Positions 25,711-35,034 of a stretch of 64,000 nucleotides of DNA are shown piece by piece. This DNA comes from Thermococcus sp. MV5 (GTDB lineage Archaea > Methanobacteriota_B > Thermococci > Thermococcales > Thermococcaceae): contig NZ_SNUE01000005.1 in the NCBI RefSeq assembly GCF_012027425.1, forward strand, positions 210,752-274,751. Reading direction: 5' to 3'. How positions within the stretch are numbered: position 1 is the stretch's first letter; every line of letters starts with the position of its first letter. Position numbers and translations under genes: made by a program. Under the pieces are notes generated by a model that saw only the letters and a list, made by a program, of their open reading frames with translations, was not told the DNA's origin and did no database searches.

Positions 25711-26997
25711 TCACTCGCCCTTTTGGATGGATATAACCATACCAGCTGCAACTGTTTGACCCATATCTCTGATAGCGAATCTACCGAGTTGTGGTAACTC
25801 CTTAACTGGCTCAATGACCATTGGTTTGGTTGGTCTGAGAAGAACGATAGCTGAGTCACCGGTCTTGATGAATTGTGGGTTCTCTTCTACGATGTTACCT
25901 GTTCTTGGGTCGAGCTTAGCAAGGAGTTGCTCGAATCTAACTGCAACCTGTGTTGTGTGGGCGTGGAGAACTGGGGTGTAACCGATTGTAATTGCTGTTG
26001 GGTGGTTGAGAACGATAATTTGGGCCTTGAATGTGTCCTTTGGTCTGACAACTGTCGGTGGGTTGGTTGAGTGACCTGCTACGTCACCTCTCTTGATATC
26101 ATTCTTACCGACACCTCTGACGTTGAAACCAATGTTGTCACCTGGAAGGGCCTCGGGCATTGATTCGTGGTGCATCTCAATGCTCTTAACTTCACCTTGT
26201 ATTGCCTTGTGGAATATTGTTGAGGCTGGCTCGAAGATAACAACGTCACCGACCTTAAGTTTTCCAGTCTCAACTCTACCAACTGGGACTGTACCAACAC
26301 CCTTAATTGAGTAAACGTCTTGGATTGGGATTCTGAGTGGTTTGTCAATGGGCTTCTCTGGTTCTGGAACTTGGTCAAGAGCTTCTATTAGTGTTGGTCC
26401 CTTGTACCATGGTGTGTTCTCGCTCTTCTTAACGACGTTGTCACCCTCCCAAGCGCTGATTGGGATGATTGGGAAGTTCTTGTAACCGAGCATCATGAGG
26501 AGTTTCTTAACTTGCTCGGAAACCTCTTTGAACTTTTTCTCATCGTATTTGACCATATCCATCTTGTTTATTGCAACAATGATGTTGCCTATGCCAAGTG
26601 TTCTTGCAAGGAAAGCATGCTCCTTGGTTTGTGGCATGACACCATCAGTAGCAGCAACAACAAGGATTGCGGTGTCAGCTTGGCTTGCACCAGTGATCAT
26701 GTTCTTAACGAAGTCTCTGTGACCTGGAGCGTCGATAATGGTGATGTATCTGTGTGGAGTCTCGAACTTGGTGTGAGCAACGTCTATTGTGATACCTCTT
26801 TCTCTCTCTTCTTTGAGTCTGTCCATTACCCAAGCGAACTTGAATGACTTACCTTTTTCACCCATCTCTTCGAACTTCTTGATGATGTTCTCTGGTATGT
26901 TAGCTGTGTCAAAGAGCAATCTTCCGATTGTTGTACTCTTTCCGTGGTCTACGTGTCCGATAAACACTACATTAACGTGTGGCTTCTCCTTTGCCAT
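25711..26997 (-). CDS. tuf: Translation elongation factor EF-1alpha
   Basis: A 428-residue GTPase that brings aminoacyl-tRNA to the ribosome. GTP-binding motifs G1 [10 protein letters not shown]3 DAPGHRD and G4 NKMD are seen, followed by the two beta-barrel domains ([19 protein letters not shown] and the C-terminal [17 protein letters not shown]). GGAGGTGTG precedes the ATG and a TATA-like CCTTTAAAAACC lies about 50 nt upstream. Length and sequence are standard. Confidence 0.98.
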   Translation of the reverse strand: MAKEKPHVNVVFIGHVDHGKSTTIGRLLFDTANIPENIIKKFEEMGEKGKSFKFAWVMDRLKEERERGITIDVAHTKFETPHRYITIIDAPGHRDFVKNMITGASQADTAILVVAATDGVMPQTKEHAFLARTLGIGNIIVAINKMDMVKYDEKKFKEVSEQVKKLLMMLGYKNFPIIPISAWEGDNVVKKSENTPWYKGPTLIEALDQVPEPEKPIDKPLRIPIQDVYSIKGVGTVPVGRVETGKLKVGDVVIFEPASTIFHKAIQGEVKSIEMHHESMPEALPGDNIGFNVRGVGKNDIKRGDVAGHSTNPPTVVRPKDTFKAQIIVLNHPTAITIGYTPVLHAHTTQVAVRFEQLLAKLDPRTGNIVEENPQFIKTGDSAIVLLRPTKPMVIEPVKELPQLGRFAIRDMGQTVAAGMVISIQKGE

Positions 26998-27043
26998 CTT
27001 AACACACCTCCAAAGTTATACCTAAGTCTATTCATTAGGGTGG

Positions 27044-27056
27044 GTTTTTAAAGGTT
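27044..27056 (-). promoter_or_regulatory. tuf: EF-1alpha promoter
   Basis: On the minus strand AACCTTTAAAAAC forms a TATA-like box about 50 nt before the tuf start codon, leaving a leader of roughly 25 nt that carries GGAGGTG. Confidence 0.5.
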
Positions 27057-27070
27057 TCTCTAAACCTCAG

Positions 27071-27121
27071 CTCTCTCACGCGGGAAACCCGCATTCTTTG
27101 AGAGAGCCTCATGAGCTCATG
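27071..27121. other. Tandem hairpin element of unknown function
   Basis: CTCTCTCA (27071-27078) pairs with TGAGAGAG (27099-27106) and encloses a second stem GCGGG-AAA-CCCGC. Three bases further on is the 12-nt palindrome CATGAGCTCATG (27110-27121). Two strong adjacent palindromes in a gene-free stretch suggest a structured RNA or a mobile-element end. Neither neighbouring gene explains it. Confidence 0.5.
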
Positions 27122-27226
27122 TGGGAATAAAGGAGAGGGTTTAAAAAATTAACTAATTGTATTTCTCAGTTAGGATTTCGTCTAATAGTGTAGCAAGGCT
27201 ATGGATTATTAATCTCAAACCAGTCT

Positions 27227-27824
27227 TCAGGTTTTAACGTTCTCTCCTTCCAATATGGGGGTTATCTTTGAGTATTCTAAATTTGGATTGGATATAACTA
27301 CAACTCTATATCTGCCCTCCCACTGGAAATACCAGTCTTTTATCTCTCCCTGTCTGGGTTTTACACTTGAAAGCCTCACCCTTTAGGGTGGGGAGGAGGT
27401 CAGTAGATTTTTAGTGTAAACGCATAGCCCTCTTTTTTCATCTCCAGGGGGATTCACAAAGGAATAAACCACTGCAACATATTTTGTTCCTACTCCGATG
27501 TCAATGAGCATCCTTAAGTTTTCTCCTTTCCAAGGTTTTGTGGCTCTAATACCTTTTTTAAGTTTGCAATCTTCTAGTTAAGTAAACGTATCCTTCACTA
27601 GTTGCAACATAGCTCGAATCACCACTATCCTTGACATCGGTTATTAAACCAGTTTTTGGGCAAAAGTATCTGAAACTCTCGGTTTTTGCTTCAATTCAAT
27701 AGACACAGCTGTCTGCAAGTATTATTTTTCCTTCTTGGTATGACTCAAACCACACTGGCCTTGCAAGGTATCTTTCCCATTTTTTATTGGAGGAATAGTC
27801 AAGAAGGAGCTTTTGTACATCCAT
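27227..27824 (-). pseudogene. Decayed protein gene with a stop, a frameshift and a hairpin insertion
   Basis: The minus strand carries a broken reading frame of about 190 residues. From ATG 27824 it reads MDVQKLLLDYSSNKKWERYL to SCVY, then TGA at 27698, and goes on IEAKTESFRYFCPKTGLITD. A single-base shift at about 27573-27580 leads to GIRATKPWKGENLRMLIDIG and VAVVYSFVNPPGDEKRG. The hairpin relic at 27360-27420 is then inserted in frame with a TAA at 27385, and the frame ends WYFQWEGRYRVVVISNPN to TGA 27227. I do not recognise the family. The rest of 26998-27904 holds the tuf promoter, the hairpin element at 27071 and nothing else I can support. Confidence 0.7.
27360..27420 (+). repeat. IS200/IS605-like right-end hairpin relic (copy 2), inserted in a pseudogene
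   Basis: TTGAAAGCCTCACCC-TTTA-GGGTGGGGAGG then AGGTCAG (27367-27403) forms a near-perfect hairpin. It is bracketed by an inverted repeat TTTACACT (27360-27367) and AGTGTAAA (27413-27420). It interrupts the pseudogene on the opposite strand. Confidence 0.7.
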
Positions 27825-27904
27825 TTTAGTCCCTCCATGTGTGAAACTGGTACCACCGTATAGTTAATAACATCAAAAATCAAATATCTTTCGGTGACAG
27901 AGGG

Positions 27905-28498
27905 ATGGGAGTCTACATCTTTACCCCCGAAGATCTTTTGAGGTACGGAACAATAAGCAAGCATCAATTGGAAGTAATTGAAGAGACAATATTGAAAAAA
28001 GAAGACATATTGGTTGTTGGAACAAGTAGAGCAGGTAAGACTAAACTTATTGAGGCAATAATACATTTAATCCCTGATGAGTGGAAAATCGCAGTTGTCA
28101 CAGCATATGGAGAGTTTAAGCCGTTTAAAAAGAATATTCATGTTATTGACACTGAGTTCAATCAAAAGAGCACGAAACATAGGACTCAGGAAGTAATAGA
28201 TAAAATCAGGAACCTTAACCCAGATTACGTTGTTATAGATACGCTCCACACGATTGACATTCCTTATCTCCTAGACAAAATTATAGATGATTACCCATTC
28301 ATAATTTCATCACTTGTTATCTCTAGAGGGCTTTTGGAGGAGATAAAACACTGGCTCAAAATTGACGATAGGACCCTTGGAAGATTTGAACTTATTATTG
28401 AGCTTTATAGGGACATAAAAACTGGTCTCAGAAAGGTAAATGCGATATACAAGGTAGTAAAAAAAGGTGAAAAAATAGAATTGGAGAAGATGATTTAA
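27905..28498 (+). CDS. Small VirB11/GspE-like P-loop ATPase
   Basis: A 197-residue protein resembling the ATPase core of type II/IV secretion and pilus ATPases. After LLRYGTISKHQLEVIEE it has Walker A GTSRAGKTKL (about residues 40-49), VVTAYGEFKPF and a Walker B-like DYVVIDTLHTID, where the usual Glu after the Asp box is replaced. It lacks the N-terminal domain of true secretion ATPases. GGTGACAGAGGG precedes the ATG. No pilin or membrane partner lies nearby, so the role is unknown. Confidence 0.75.
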   Translation: MGVYIFTPEDLLRYGTISKHQLEVIEETILKKEDILVVGTSRAGKTKLIEAIIHLIPDEWKIAVVTAYGEFKPFKKNIHVIDTEFNQKSTKHRTQEVIDKIRNLNPDYVVIDTLHTIDIPYLLDKIIDDYPFIISSLVISRGLLEEIKHWLKIDDRTLGRFELIIELYRDIKTGLRKVNAIYKVVKKGEKIELEKMI

Positions 28499-29640
28499 AC
28501 CTTCGTTTTTAGTTCTTCTATTACTTCTTTTAGGTTTTGGAGCATCTCCTGGATATCTTCAAAGGTCATGTAACCCATGTTGCCGATTCTAAAGGTCTTC
28601 TCTTTGATTCCTTCACCATACCCCTTGGCCAGCTCAAAGCCTCTCTCACGCATTGCGTTGTAAACTTGATCTCCTTTGATGCCTTCTGGTGTAAGTACGG
28701 CGGTTATTGTGGGACTTTCATATCCTGGTTCTGCAAGAATCTCTAAACCAATGTCTTTTACTCCGTCCCTTATCATTTCGCTTCTCTTTTTGTACATATC
28801 AAGCCATTTTTCTTTCCCGCCCATTTTCTCGATTATTCTCAGGACAACATTGAGTCCAAACTCTTGGGGCATTGCTGGTGTTGATGGGGGGCCCTGTTTT
28901 TCGTTTTGGACTTTTATATATCTTGGAATATCAAAGTACCAGCCCTTCTCCTCAGCTTTGTTTGCTATCTCTATGAAACGTTCACTGAATGCTCCGATTG
29001 CTAAACCTGGTGGGACTCCAAAAGCCTTTTGAGAGCTTCCAAAAACAACATCTATTCCCCACTTAGTGAATTTAATGTCTGCACCACCCATGGCACTTAC
29101 AGCATCAACAAAAACAAGCTTATCGTGCTCTTTGGCGACTTTAGCAAGTTCTGGTAATGGGTTGAGAACACCAGTAGACGTTTCGTTGTAAGTTATAGTG
29201 ACAGCTTCAACATTTGGATTTTTCTTAAGAATTTCATCGAGGTCTTCAGGCTTAACGGCCTTTCCAGGTTCGTATTCTAAAGTTATGGCTGTTCTTCCAT
29301 TACTCTCAACAACCTGTTTGTATCTTTTTCCAAAAGCACCTATGATTGTGACGAGAACTTTTCCCTTTTTACTAATACCGTTTCTTATGCTTGCTTCCAT
29401 AACTCCAGTTCCGGAGCTTGGGAATAAGAGAACTTCTCCTTTTTCAACTTCAAGGAATTTTTTAAGTCTTTCAACGGTATCTACATGCATTTGCTTATAT
29501 TCTTTGGCCCTGTGGCTGAACATTTGGACTTTCATTATTTCAAGAACTTCTGGAAAACATGCGACTGGACCAGCAGTAAAAAGCTTGTACTTTGGTTTTA
29601 CTATTTCATATACTTCCTTATAAGCGTCCTCAAATTGCAT
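28495..29640 (-). CDS. Class V aminotransferase (alanine/serine-glyoxylate or -pyruvate type)
   Basis: A 381-residue PLP enzyme of the serine-pyruvate/alanine-glyoxylate aminotransferase family. N-terminal KLFTAGPVACFPEVLEIM, the glycine-rich FPSSGTGVMEASIRN, VDAVSAMGGADIKF and the PLP lysine in GSSQKAFGVPPGLA are typical. ATG 29640 follows GGTGGTATT; GTG/ATG forms further up (to 29652) are less likely. A TATA box (TTATATAAAG) lies about 41-50 nt upstream. Small-subunit hydrogenases and other class V enzymes are excluded by the KxF motif context. The exact amino donor is not readable. Confidence 0.93.
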   Translation of the reverse strand: MQFEDAYKEVYEIVKPKYKLFTAGPVACFPEVLEIMKVQMFSHRAKEYKQMHVDTVERLKKFLEVEKGEVLLFPSSGTGVMEASIRNGISKKGKVLVTIIGAFGKRYKQVVESNGRTAITLEYEPGKAVKPEDLDEILKKNPNVEAVTITYNETSTGVLNPLPELAKVAKEHDKLVFVDAVSAMGGADIKFTKWGIDVVFGSSQKAFGVPPGLAIGAFSERFIEIANKAEEKGWYFDIPRYIKVQNEKQGPPSTPAMPQEFGLNVVLRIIEKMGGKEKWLDMYKKRSEMIRDGVKDIGLEILAEPGYESPTITAVLTPEGIKGDQVYNAMRERGFELAKGYGEGIKEKTFRIGNMGYMTFEDIQEMLQNLKEVIEELKTKV

Positions 29641-29680
29641 AATACCACCCAATTGTATGATACTTCACGAATATAAAAAC

Positions 29681-29737
29681 CTTTATATAACAAGCACCAA
29701 AAAGCTTTCAAGTCAAGAATCCAAAACTTTTATAAGT
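29681..29737. promoter_or_regulatory. Divergent promoters of the aminotransferase and L10e genes
   Basis: TTATATAAAG on the minus strand (29690-29681) serves the aminotransferase. AACTTTTATAAG on the plus strand (about 29725-29736) serves L10e, about 50 nt before its ATG. Confidence 0.5.
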
Positions 29738-29786
29738 TGAGGGAAGTGCTTACCTTTAGATTACGCTCATTTGGGAGGTGAGATAT

Positions 29787-30329
29787 ATGGCTTTGAGACC
29801 AGCTAAGATTGACAGATACGTTGATAAACCTGCTTACACAAGAAGGGAGTACATTAGAGGTGCCCCTGGTCCGAGAATTACCATATTCGACATGGGGAAC
29901 CCTGCTGGGGATTTTGAATTTGAAGTTAGCCTTCATACAGCAGAACCAGTTCAGATTAGACAAAACGCCCTTGAAGCTGCAAGAACCCAACTTAATAGAT
30001 TCCTTAGCAAAAACGTTGGTAGAAGCAACTTCCACTATAAGATTAGGGTTTACCCATTCCAAATACTCAGAGAGAACCCAATGGCAACTGGAAGAAAGGC
30101 CGACCGTTATGGAAATGGTATGAGAAGACCATTTGGGAAGCCAATTGGGCTTGCCGCAAGACTGAAAAAGGACCAAAAGATCCTTACAGTTAGAGTTAAC
30201 AGACAACACCTCAAATTTGCCCTTGCTGCCATGAAAAGGGCAAGCATGAAATTCCCGTGCAAGTGCTACTACAGAATCTATGATAAGGAAGGGAATGATG
30301 TTACAACCAAAGTGCTCTCCACCCTCTGA
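29787..30329 (+). CDS. rpl10e: 50S ribosomal protein L10e (L16 family)
   Basis: A 180-residue L10e starting [20 protein letters not shown] at ATG 29787, 7 nt after GGGAGGTGA; GTG/ATG forms at 29778 are less likely. The L16/L10e motifs [26 protein letters not shown] and [15 protein letters not shown] are clear. It is a monocistronic gene divergent from the class V aminotransferase. Confidence 0.97.
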   Translation: MALRPAKIDRYVDKPAYTRREYIRGAPGPRITIFDMGNPAGDFEFEVSLHTAEPVQIRQNALEAARTQLNRFLSKNVGRSNFHYKIRVYPFQILRENPMATGRKADRYGNGMRRPFGKPIGLAARLKKDQKILTVRVNRQHLKFALAAMKRASMKFPCKCYYRIYDKEGNDVTTKVLSTL

Positions 30330-30368
30330 GGGTAAAACTTATTAACCTTAGAATTTTCTTTTTCTTTC

Positions 30369-30956
30369 ATGGAAGCGTTTGTATACTCCTTCAAATCTCA
30401 GATGATGTCTCTCAGTAATGCACCATACAACGGAGGAGTTTTTAGGGCTAATGGGTTCTTTTTTATGCAAGTTCATAAAAACTACAATGGTGATTATAAG
30501 AGAGACTGTTTTGAATTTGCGCAGGCAAACGGGTTGAAAAATTTTGTGGGTTTTATGACTGCAGCAAATATAAGAAAAGTTCTCTCTACTGCAGAGTTTG
30601 GAAACGTCAAAGCATATGTTACTGCTGGAATAACAAATCCTGCAATAGCTGGAAACAATCCTCCGCAATTTTTGGGCAAAACAATCAACATAGCTTTGGT
30701 TATTGAAGAAGGACTTACACTGGGGGCAATGGTGAATGCTATAATGACTGCAACAGAGGCAAAAACTTATGCCCTTTTGAATCTTGGGTATAATGCTACT
30801 GGCACAACAAGTGATGGGATTGGTGTGTTTGCCTTTAGAGGAGAGCAAGAATGGGCTGGAACTGCCACAGAGCTTGGAATGCATATAGCCAGAGCAGTTA
30901 GAAAAGCCATAAAAGAAAGCTTAAAAAAATGGGAGATGACTAAGAGCCCCTTGTGA
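30369..30956 (+). CDS. cbiZ: Adenosylcobinamide amidohydrolase CbiZ
   Basis: A 195-residue CbiZ, which cuts adenosyl(pseudo)cobinamide or pseudo-B12 at the aminopropanol amide to give adenosylcobyric acid for re-use. Family segments are [27 protein letters not shown], the [15 protein letters not shown] loop and [18 protein letters not shown]. It opens the cobamide salvage island and its product is the substrate of CbiB at 37657. The start has no clear ribosome site, so translation may be nearly leaderless. Its 3' end overlaps the convergent cobT-like gene by 17 nt. Confidence 0.93.
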   Translation: MEAFVYSFKSQMMSLSNAPYNGGVFRANGFFFMQVHKNYNGDYKRDCFEFAQANGLKNFVGFMTAANIRKVLSTAEFGNVKAYVTAGITNPAIAGNNPPQFLGKTINIALVIEEGLTLGAMVNAIMTATEAKTYALLNLGYNATGTTSDGIGVFAFRGEQEWAGTATELGMHIARAVRKAIKESLKKWEMTKSPL

Positions 30957-31935
30957 GTTTCTCATAAAGCTCTTCTACTTTCCTCTCGATATCCTGTTCT
31001 GTGAATCCTATCTTCAATGCCAGCCATGCTGCTCCTCCGGCTCCAACTCCTTCTTTAACATAACCTTTTTCGTAGTCTCTAAGGCCCTTAAAACGACTCT
31101 TTGAAAAGTCTAAATGGATATATTGGTAGTCTATGCCAAGTTCCTTTGCTGTTTTCTTAAAAGTTGAGCTTTTATCCTTTATTACCCACTTTGTTGTGAT
31201 AATGGTGTATCTTTCGAGATTTTCTCCAAAGGCATTTAGCAATGCTGTAACTGCTAGCATTTGTGTTCCACCTGCCAAAAGTATTCTCCCCCTGAATCCC
31301 CTAGAAATCCCTATAACTGTGGCCATCATGGGGTCTCCAAATTCTTCCAGAGCTTTTAGAGGGTTATTCTTTAGATCTCCTATTTCTATGCCTACTCTAT
31401 TGAATCCTTCTATTATTGTTGTTTCTTTTAAATGCAGTGGATTGCTTGGAGAGGCTGAGGAAGTCTTTGCTTTATAACCTAGAGCCCATAAGACAGCTTG
31501 GGCTGTTGTGGTTCCTCCTGGAGTTGACTCTCCAATTACAATTTCTTTTAAATTTAATTTGTTGAGCTCCTTGCCAAAATTCTCTGCCTTTTCTATTATT
31601 TCTCGACATCTTGGTAGTGCTTTTTCTCTTCTAAAGTCTTTTCCAATAGAGCTGCTTATATGCACATGAGGAACGAGAGGTGCCAAATAAGTTCCTCCCC
31701 TCACAATGAGGACTGGAAAGTTTGCAAGTTCTTTCGATGCTTTGGTTATTATGGCTGGTGTGGGGTGGCCTTCTGGAGTTACGGGTATTGCATCGATAAT
31801 TCTTGGCTTTTCGTAGAAGAGATATTCTGCATCTGCTGGAGGAGTTAGCTTTGTTAGCTCTGGGGTTGCTCCAGCAACGCTTATTCCGGGTATCATGGAT
31901 ATTTCAGTGTTCCCCAAAATCACGAGCATAATCAT
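30940..31935 (-). CDS. cobT: CobT-like nicotinate-nucleotide:base phosphoribosyltransferase (archaeal type)
   Basis: A 331-residue archaeal protein of the CobT superfamily (TIGR00303-type), thought to activate the lower-ligand base as the alpha-riboside phosphate. It begins [35 protein letters not shown] and carries the [19 protein letters not shown] motif and [18 protein letters not shown] with the glycine-rich phosphate site. ATG 31935 lies 3 nt from GGTGAT; ATG 31929 is possible. It is divergent from btuF, and a TGGACAAATTATCCA motif lies between its promoter and start. Confidence 0.88.
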   Translation of the reverse strand: MIMLVILGNTEISMIPGISVAGATPELTKLTPPADAEYLFYEKPRIIDAIPVTPEGHPTPAIITKASKELANFPVLIVRGGTYLAPLVPHVHISSSIGKDFRREKALPRCREIIEKAENFGKELNKLNLKEIVIGESTPGGTTTAQAVLWALGYKAKTSSASPSNPLHLKETTIIEGFNRVGIEIGDLKNNPLKALEEFGDPMMATVIGISRGFRGRILLAGGTQMLAVTALLNAFGENLERYTIITTKWVIKDKSSTFKKTAKELGIDYQYIHLDFSKSRFKGLRDYEKGYVKEGVGAGGAAWLALKIGFTEQDIERKVEELYEKLTRGS

Positions 31936-31945
31936 CGAATCACCT

Positions 31946-31960
31946 TGGACAAATTATCCA
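31946..31960. promoter_or_regulatory. Putative cobamide-regulon operator, copy A
   Basis: TGGACAAATTATCCA is an imperfect palindrome with TGGA...TCCA arms. It lies just upstream of the cobT-like start codon, at the expected transcription start. An identical 15-mer is at 31994 and a close one at 36909. Confidence 0.65.
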
Positions 31961-31965
31961 ATAGG

Positions 31966-31973
31966 TTTATATA
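31966..31973. promoter_or_regulatory. TATA box between cobT-like and btuF
   Basis: TTTATATA lies midway between the two operator copies. It is nearly self-complementary, so it may serve both divergent genes. Confidence 0.5.
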
Positions 31974-31993
31974 CAATTCGCTCTTAGCTCTAA

Positions 31994-32008
31994 TGGACAA
32001 ATTATCCA
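31994..32008. promoter_or_regulatory. Putative cobamide-regulon operator, copy B
   Basis: TGGACAAATTATCCA, identical to copy A 48 nt away. It covers the predicted btuF start site, where a bound repressor would block initiation. Confidence 0.65.
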
Positions 32009-32018
32009 GGTGAAGGGT

Positions 32019-33035
32019 ATGAAAAAGATAGGTGTTATGTTGGCACTACTTATGCTTGGAGTTATAGTGGCGGGTTGTGTTGAACAGACTCAAACTACCA
32101 CAACAGAGGGAATTGAAGAAACATCAGACACCTCTACTCCAATTGCGACAAATACGACAAGTAGGACTCAAACGGTTGTCTCTCATTATCCTGTGGTTGT
32201 GATAGATTTTGCTGGAAAAGAGGTCACTGTAAACAAAGAACCTCAAAAGATAGTTTCTTTGGCTCCAAGTATAACGGAGATCCTATATTTTATAGGCGCT
32301 CTTGACAAGGTTGTGGGAGTTACGAAATTTGATAATTATCCAGAAAATGTCCAGGAAGGAAGAACTGTTATTGGGGGGTTTTCCGATCCCAACATTGAAG
32401 TAATAGCCTCTTTGGAACCGGATCTTATAGTTGGCACATCGATGCACATCAAGTACTTGGACCAACTCGAAAAGATAGCTCCAGTCATAATCATCGACCC
32501 CAAAAGTATAGAAGAGATATACGAGGCTGTTGAACTTTTGGGAAAAGTAACAAACAAGGAAGAAAAAGCTAGCGAAGTCGTGAATTATATGGAAGAGATG
32601 ATTGAGGAGACAAGATCAAAAGTAAAGGGCGCCCCGAGAGTAAAGGTGTTCTATATAGTTTGGAGTGATCCATTGATGAGTGTTGGCAATGGAACCTTTA
32701 TTCACGATCTGATAACTATAGCTGGTGGCGAAAATATCTTTGGAGATGCTCAGGGATGGCCACAGGTTAGTGTAGAGGAAGTCTTATCGAGAAACCCCGA
32801 GGTAATAATACTCCCTCCACACGCTGGAATTAGTGCAGAAGATCTCTGTAACAGCACGCTTGCAAATACGGATGCTGTAAAAACAGGGAGAGTTTACACT
32901 CTGAGCAGTGATGATATTGTCTCAAGACCAAGTCCGAGAATAATTGAAGGACTAAAGGAGATTGCAGGGTTCCTACATCCGGAGATATTCAATTTCACAT
33001 ATCAGCCTCTTATATGTGAAGCCACAACAGGCTGA
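32019..33035 (+). CDS. btuF: Cobalamin/corrinoid-binding lipoprotein BtuF-like
   Basis: A 338-residue ABC-transporter binding protein. MKKIGVMLALLMLGVIVAGC is a lipoprotein signal with a lipobox Cys at residue 20, then a Thr/Ser-rich linker to about residue 55. The binding domain follows, with IVSLAPSITEILYFIGALDKVVG and GGFSDPNIEVIASLEPDLI, both typical of BtuF/FhuD-class folds. ATG 32019 is 4 nt after GGTGAA; GTG 32010 is less likely. The gene context of corrinoid salvage favours cobinamide or B12 over iron. The BtuC and BtuD partners are not in this window. Confidence 0.9.
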   Translation: MKKIGVMLALLMLGVIVAGCVEQTQTTTTEGIEETSDTSTPIATNTTSRTQTVVSHYPVVVIDFAGKEVTVNKEPQKIVSLAPSITEILYFIGALDKVVGVTKFDNYPENVQEGRTVIGGFSDPNIEVIASLEPDLIVGTSMHIKYLDQLEKIAPVIIIDPKSIEEIYEAVELLGKVTNKEEKASEVVNYMEEMIEETRSKVKGAPRVKVFYIVWSDPLMSVGNGTFIHDLITIAGGENIFGDAQGWPQVSVEEVLSRNPEVIILPPHAGISAEDLCNSTLANTDAVKTGRVYTLSSDDIVSRPSPRIIEGLKEIAGFLHPEIFNFTYQPLICEATTG

Positions 33036-33062
33036 TTCTTTACTCTTTTTTTGGTGATATTT

Positions 33063-34511
33063 ATGGGTAAAGCCCTAATGATCCAAGGTACTTCCTCCGG
33101 GGCCGGGAAATCTCTCTTATCTCTAGCTCTATGTAGAATCCTTACCAATAGGGGGTATGACGTAGTCCCGTTTAAAAGCCAAAACATGAGTCTTAATTCC
33201 GCTCCCAGTATTGAGGGTGGTGAAATAAGCAGGGCCCAGTATTTACAGGCATTGGCAAGTAGGAAAAAGCCTTCTGTAAGGTTTAATCCAATTCTTCTCA
33301 AACCAGAGGGGAACATGAGAAGTCAACTTGTATTTATGGGGAGGCCTATGGGAAGTGTTTCAGCTAAGGAGTACATGCTTTCAACTAAGGAAGAACTTTT
33401 CAAAAAAGCAATGAAAGTCTTGGAGGGACTTATACGCAGTCATGATATTGTGGTAATTGAGGGTGCTGGCTCCCCTGTCGAAATAAACCTAAAGAACTAC
33501 GATATCGCTAACATGAGAGTTGCCAAACACGTTAATGCTAAGGTTTTGTTAGTATCTGATATTGATAGAGGAGGAAGTTTTGCTCAAATTGTGGGCACAA
33601 TGGAGTTGTTAGGCAAAAAAGAAAGAGACATGGTTATAGGGTTTATTTTTAACAAATTTCGAGGAGATAAATCTCTTTTAAAACCAGGTCTTGCATATCT
33701 GGAGGCCCGTTATGGGATACCGGTTTTGGGAGTTGTTCCATATGTGGAGCATCGCATTCCAGAAGAAGACTCTCTGGTAGATTTTCCAAAGGTAAAAGGT
33801 GAGCTTCACATTCAAATCGTTAAGCTTCCTCACATAAGTAACTTTACAGATTTTGAACCCTTACACTGGGCCAATGGTGTTGATTATGTGTCAAAAGCTG
33901 AAGAGGTAGAGGGAGACTTGATAATTATTCCGGGCAGCAAAAATACTGTTGAAGATTTGCTTTGGATGAGAGATAATGGGATAGAAAATGCAATAATTGA
34001 GGCTTACCGGGAAGGTTCATTTGTTGTGGGGATATGTGGTGGGTTTCAAATGCTTGGAGAGAAAATTTTTGATAAATTTGAGTCTAGAAAAGGTGAGATA
34101 GAAGGAGTTGGTTTGCTCCCCGCTAAAACCGTTTTCTCAAGGAGAAAAAGAACGAATCACTTGAATGCCAGAGTCTTGTGGGGACCATTCGCTGGAATAG
34201 AGATTGAAGGTTATGAAATAAGAATGGGAAGGAGTACTTCCAAAAAGCCCTTTTCCCTAATAACTGCCATAAATGGTAGGAAAGCACTCGAAGTTGAAGG
34301 AGCTGTAGGGGAGAGAACTTTTGGTACATATCTGCATGGGATATTCCACAACCTCTCTTTTACAGAGGGATTCTTAAATATGTTGCGGAGAGAGCGTGGA
34401 CTTGAACCAGTTTCCATTGGAGAGTGGAACATTGAAGAGGAGATTGAGAATTTTGCAAAAGTTATTGAGAAAAATCTCAACATCGACTTTATTCTCGATA
34501 AATTAGAGTAG
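33063..34511 (+). CDS. cbiP: Cobyric acid synthase CbiP/CobQ
   Basis: A 482-residue glutamine amidotransferase that amidates four side chains of adenosylcobyrinic a,c-diamide. The N-terminal P-loop is [12 protein letters not shown] (from about residue 6), and [22 protein letters not shown] is diagnostic of CbiP. The triad-type GATase domain is C-terminal with the nucleophile in [10 protein letters not shown] and the histidine in [12 protein letters not shown] 33063 is 4 nt after GGTGAT; TTG/GTG starts further up are unlikely. De novo corrin ring genes are absent here, so it may act on salvaged intermediates. It ends in a 23-nt convergent overlap with cobY. Confidence 0.95.
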   Translation: MGKALMIQGTSSGAGKSLLSLALCRILTNRGYDVVPFKSQNMSLNSAPSIEGGEISRAQYLQALASRKKPSVRFNPILLKPEGNMRSQLVFMGRPMGSVSAKEYMLSTKEELFKKAMKVLEGLIRSHDIVVIEGAGSPVEINLKNYDIANMRVAKHVNAKVLLVSDIDRGGSFAQIVGTMELLGKKERDMVIGFIFNKFRGDKSLLKPGLAYLEARYGIPVLGVVPYVEHRIPEEDSLVDFPKVKGELHIQIVKLPHISNFTDFEPLHWANGVDYVSKAEEVEGDLIIIPGSKNTVEDLLWMRDNGIENAIIEAYREGSFVVGICGGFQMLGEKIFDKFESRKGEIEGVGLLPAKTVFSRRKRTNHLNARVLWGPFAGIEIEGYEIRMGRSTSKKPFSLITAINGRKALEVEGAVGERTFGTYLHGIFHNLSFTEGFLNMLRRERGLEPVSIGEWNIEEEIENFAKVIEKNLNIDFILDKLE

Positions 34512-35034
34512 CTATTTTCTCTGCCAGCTCCAAATCTTGGGGAGTATTCACATTAAGAGCTAAAAGAGGGTTCCTTAGTTTGAGTAGGTATTCTCCAGTG
34601 TAAGAAACCCCATTAAGCCCAATTATCGCATACTGGTTATATACAAGGGGCTTCAGATCCTTTGGGACAAGTTTTAAGGGTAAAATGCCAGTTATACTTA
34701 CTTTTTTATCCTCTAGTTCTTTCTTTATCTCGAGAATATCACACCCCTTAACAAAGGGTATATCTCCTGCTATGCTTACGAAGGGGCCAAACTCCTGAAG
34801 AAGTGAAAGGAGATCATTTACATATCCCTTCCCGCTTGTTTCAATGAACGGTATTTTCTCTCTTAAGCATAGTTTTCTCGTTCTTGGTGTGTTTTTTGAG
34901 AGGGCTACAAAAGTTTCATCTACTTTCACTGCTTCATCGTAAACCCAGAGCAGCATCTCTTTGCCTGCTATTTTGAGGATTGGTTTTTCCTTTCCCATTC
35001 TGCTGGACTTGCCTCCTGCCATTATTATTATCAT
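34489..35034 (-). CDS. cobY: Adenosylcobinamide-phosphate guanylyltransferase CobY
   Basis: A 181-residue nucleotidyltransferase of the CobY type, the archaeal non-orthologous replacement of CobU. It transfers GMP to adenosylcobinamide phosphate. N-terminal [20 protein letters not shown] is the GTP site; SIAGDIPFV carries the metal-binding Asp. The ATG overlaps the cobS stop as ATGA. No CobU-type kinase is present, consistent with the archaeal route. Confidence 0.93.
   Translation of the reverse strand: MIIIMAGGKSSRMGKEKPILKIAGKEMLLWVYDEAVKVDETFVALSKNTPRTRKLCLREKIPFIETSGKGYVNDLLSLLQEFGPFVSIAGDIPFVKGCDILEIKKELEDKKVSITGILPLKLVPKDLKPLVYNQYAIIGLNGVSYTGEYLLKLRNPLLALNVNTPQDLELAEKIATLIYRE

Noticed and set aside
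27061..27130. C/D or H/ACA guide RNA
   Set aside because: No RTGATGA/CTGA box pair and no pseudouridylation pocket with ACA tail at correct spacing; kept only as a structured element.
27722..28066. 114-residue minus-strand frame over the pseudogene start and the ATPase
   Set aside because: Cys/Phe-rich, crosses two opposite genes; the reading frame of the pseudogene is different and protein-like.
30348..30884. 178-residue minus-strand frame opposite cbiZ
   Set aside because: Cys/Ser-rich shadow of a recognised gene.
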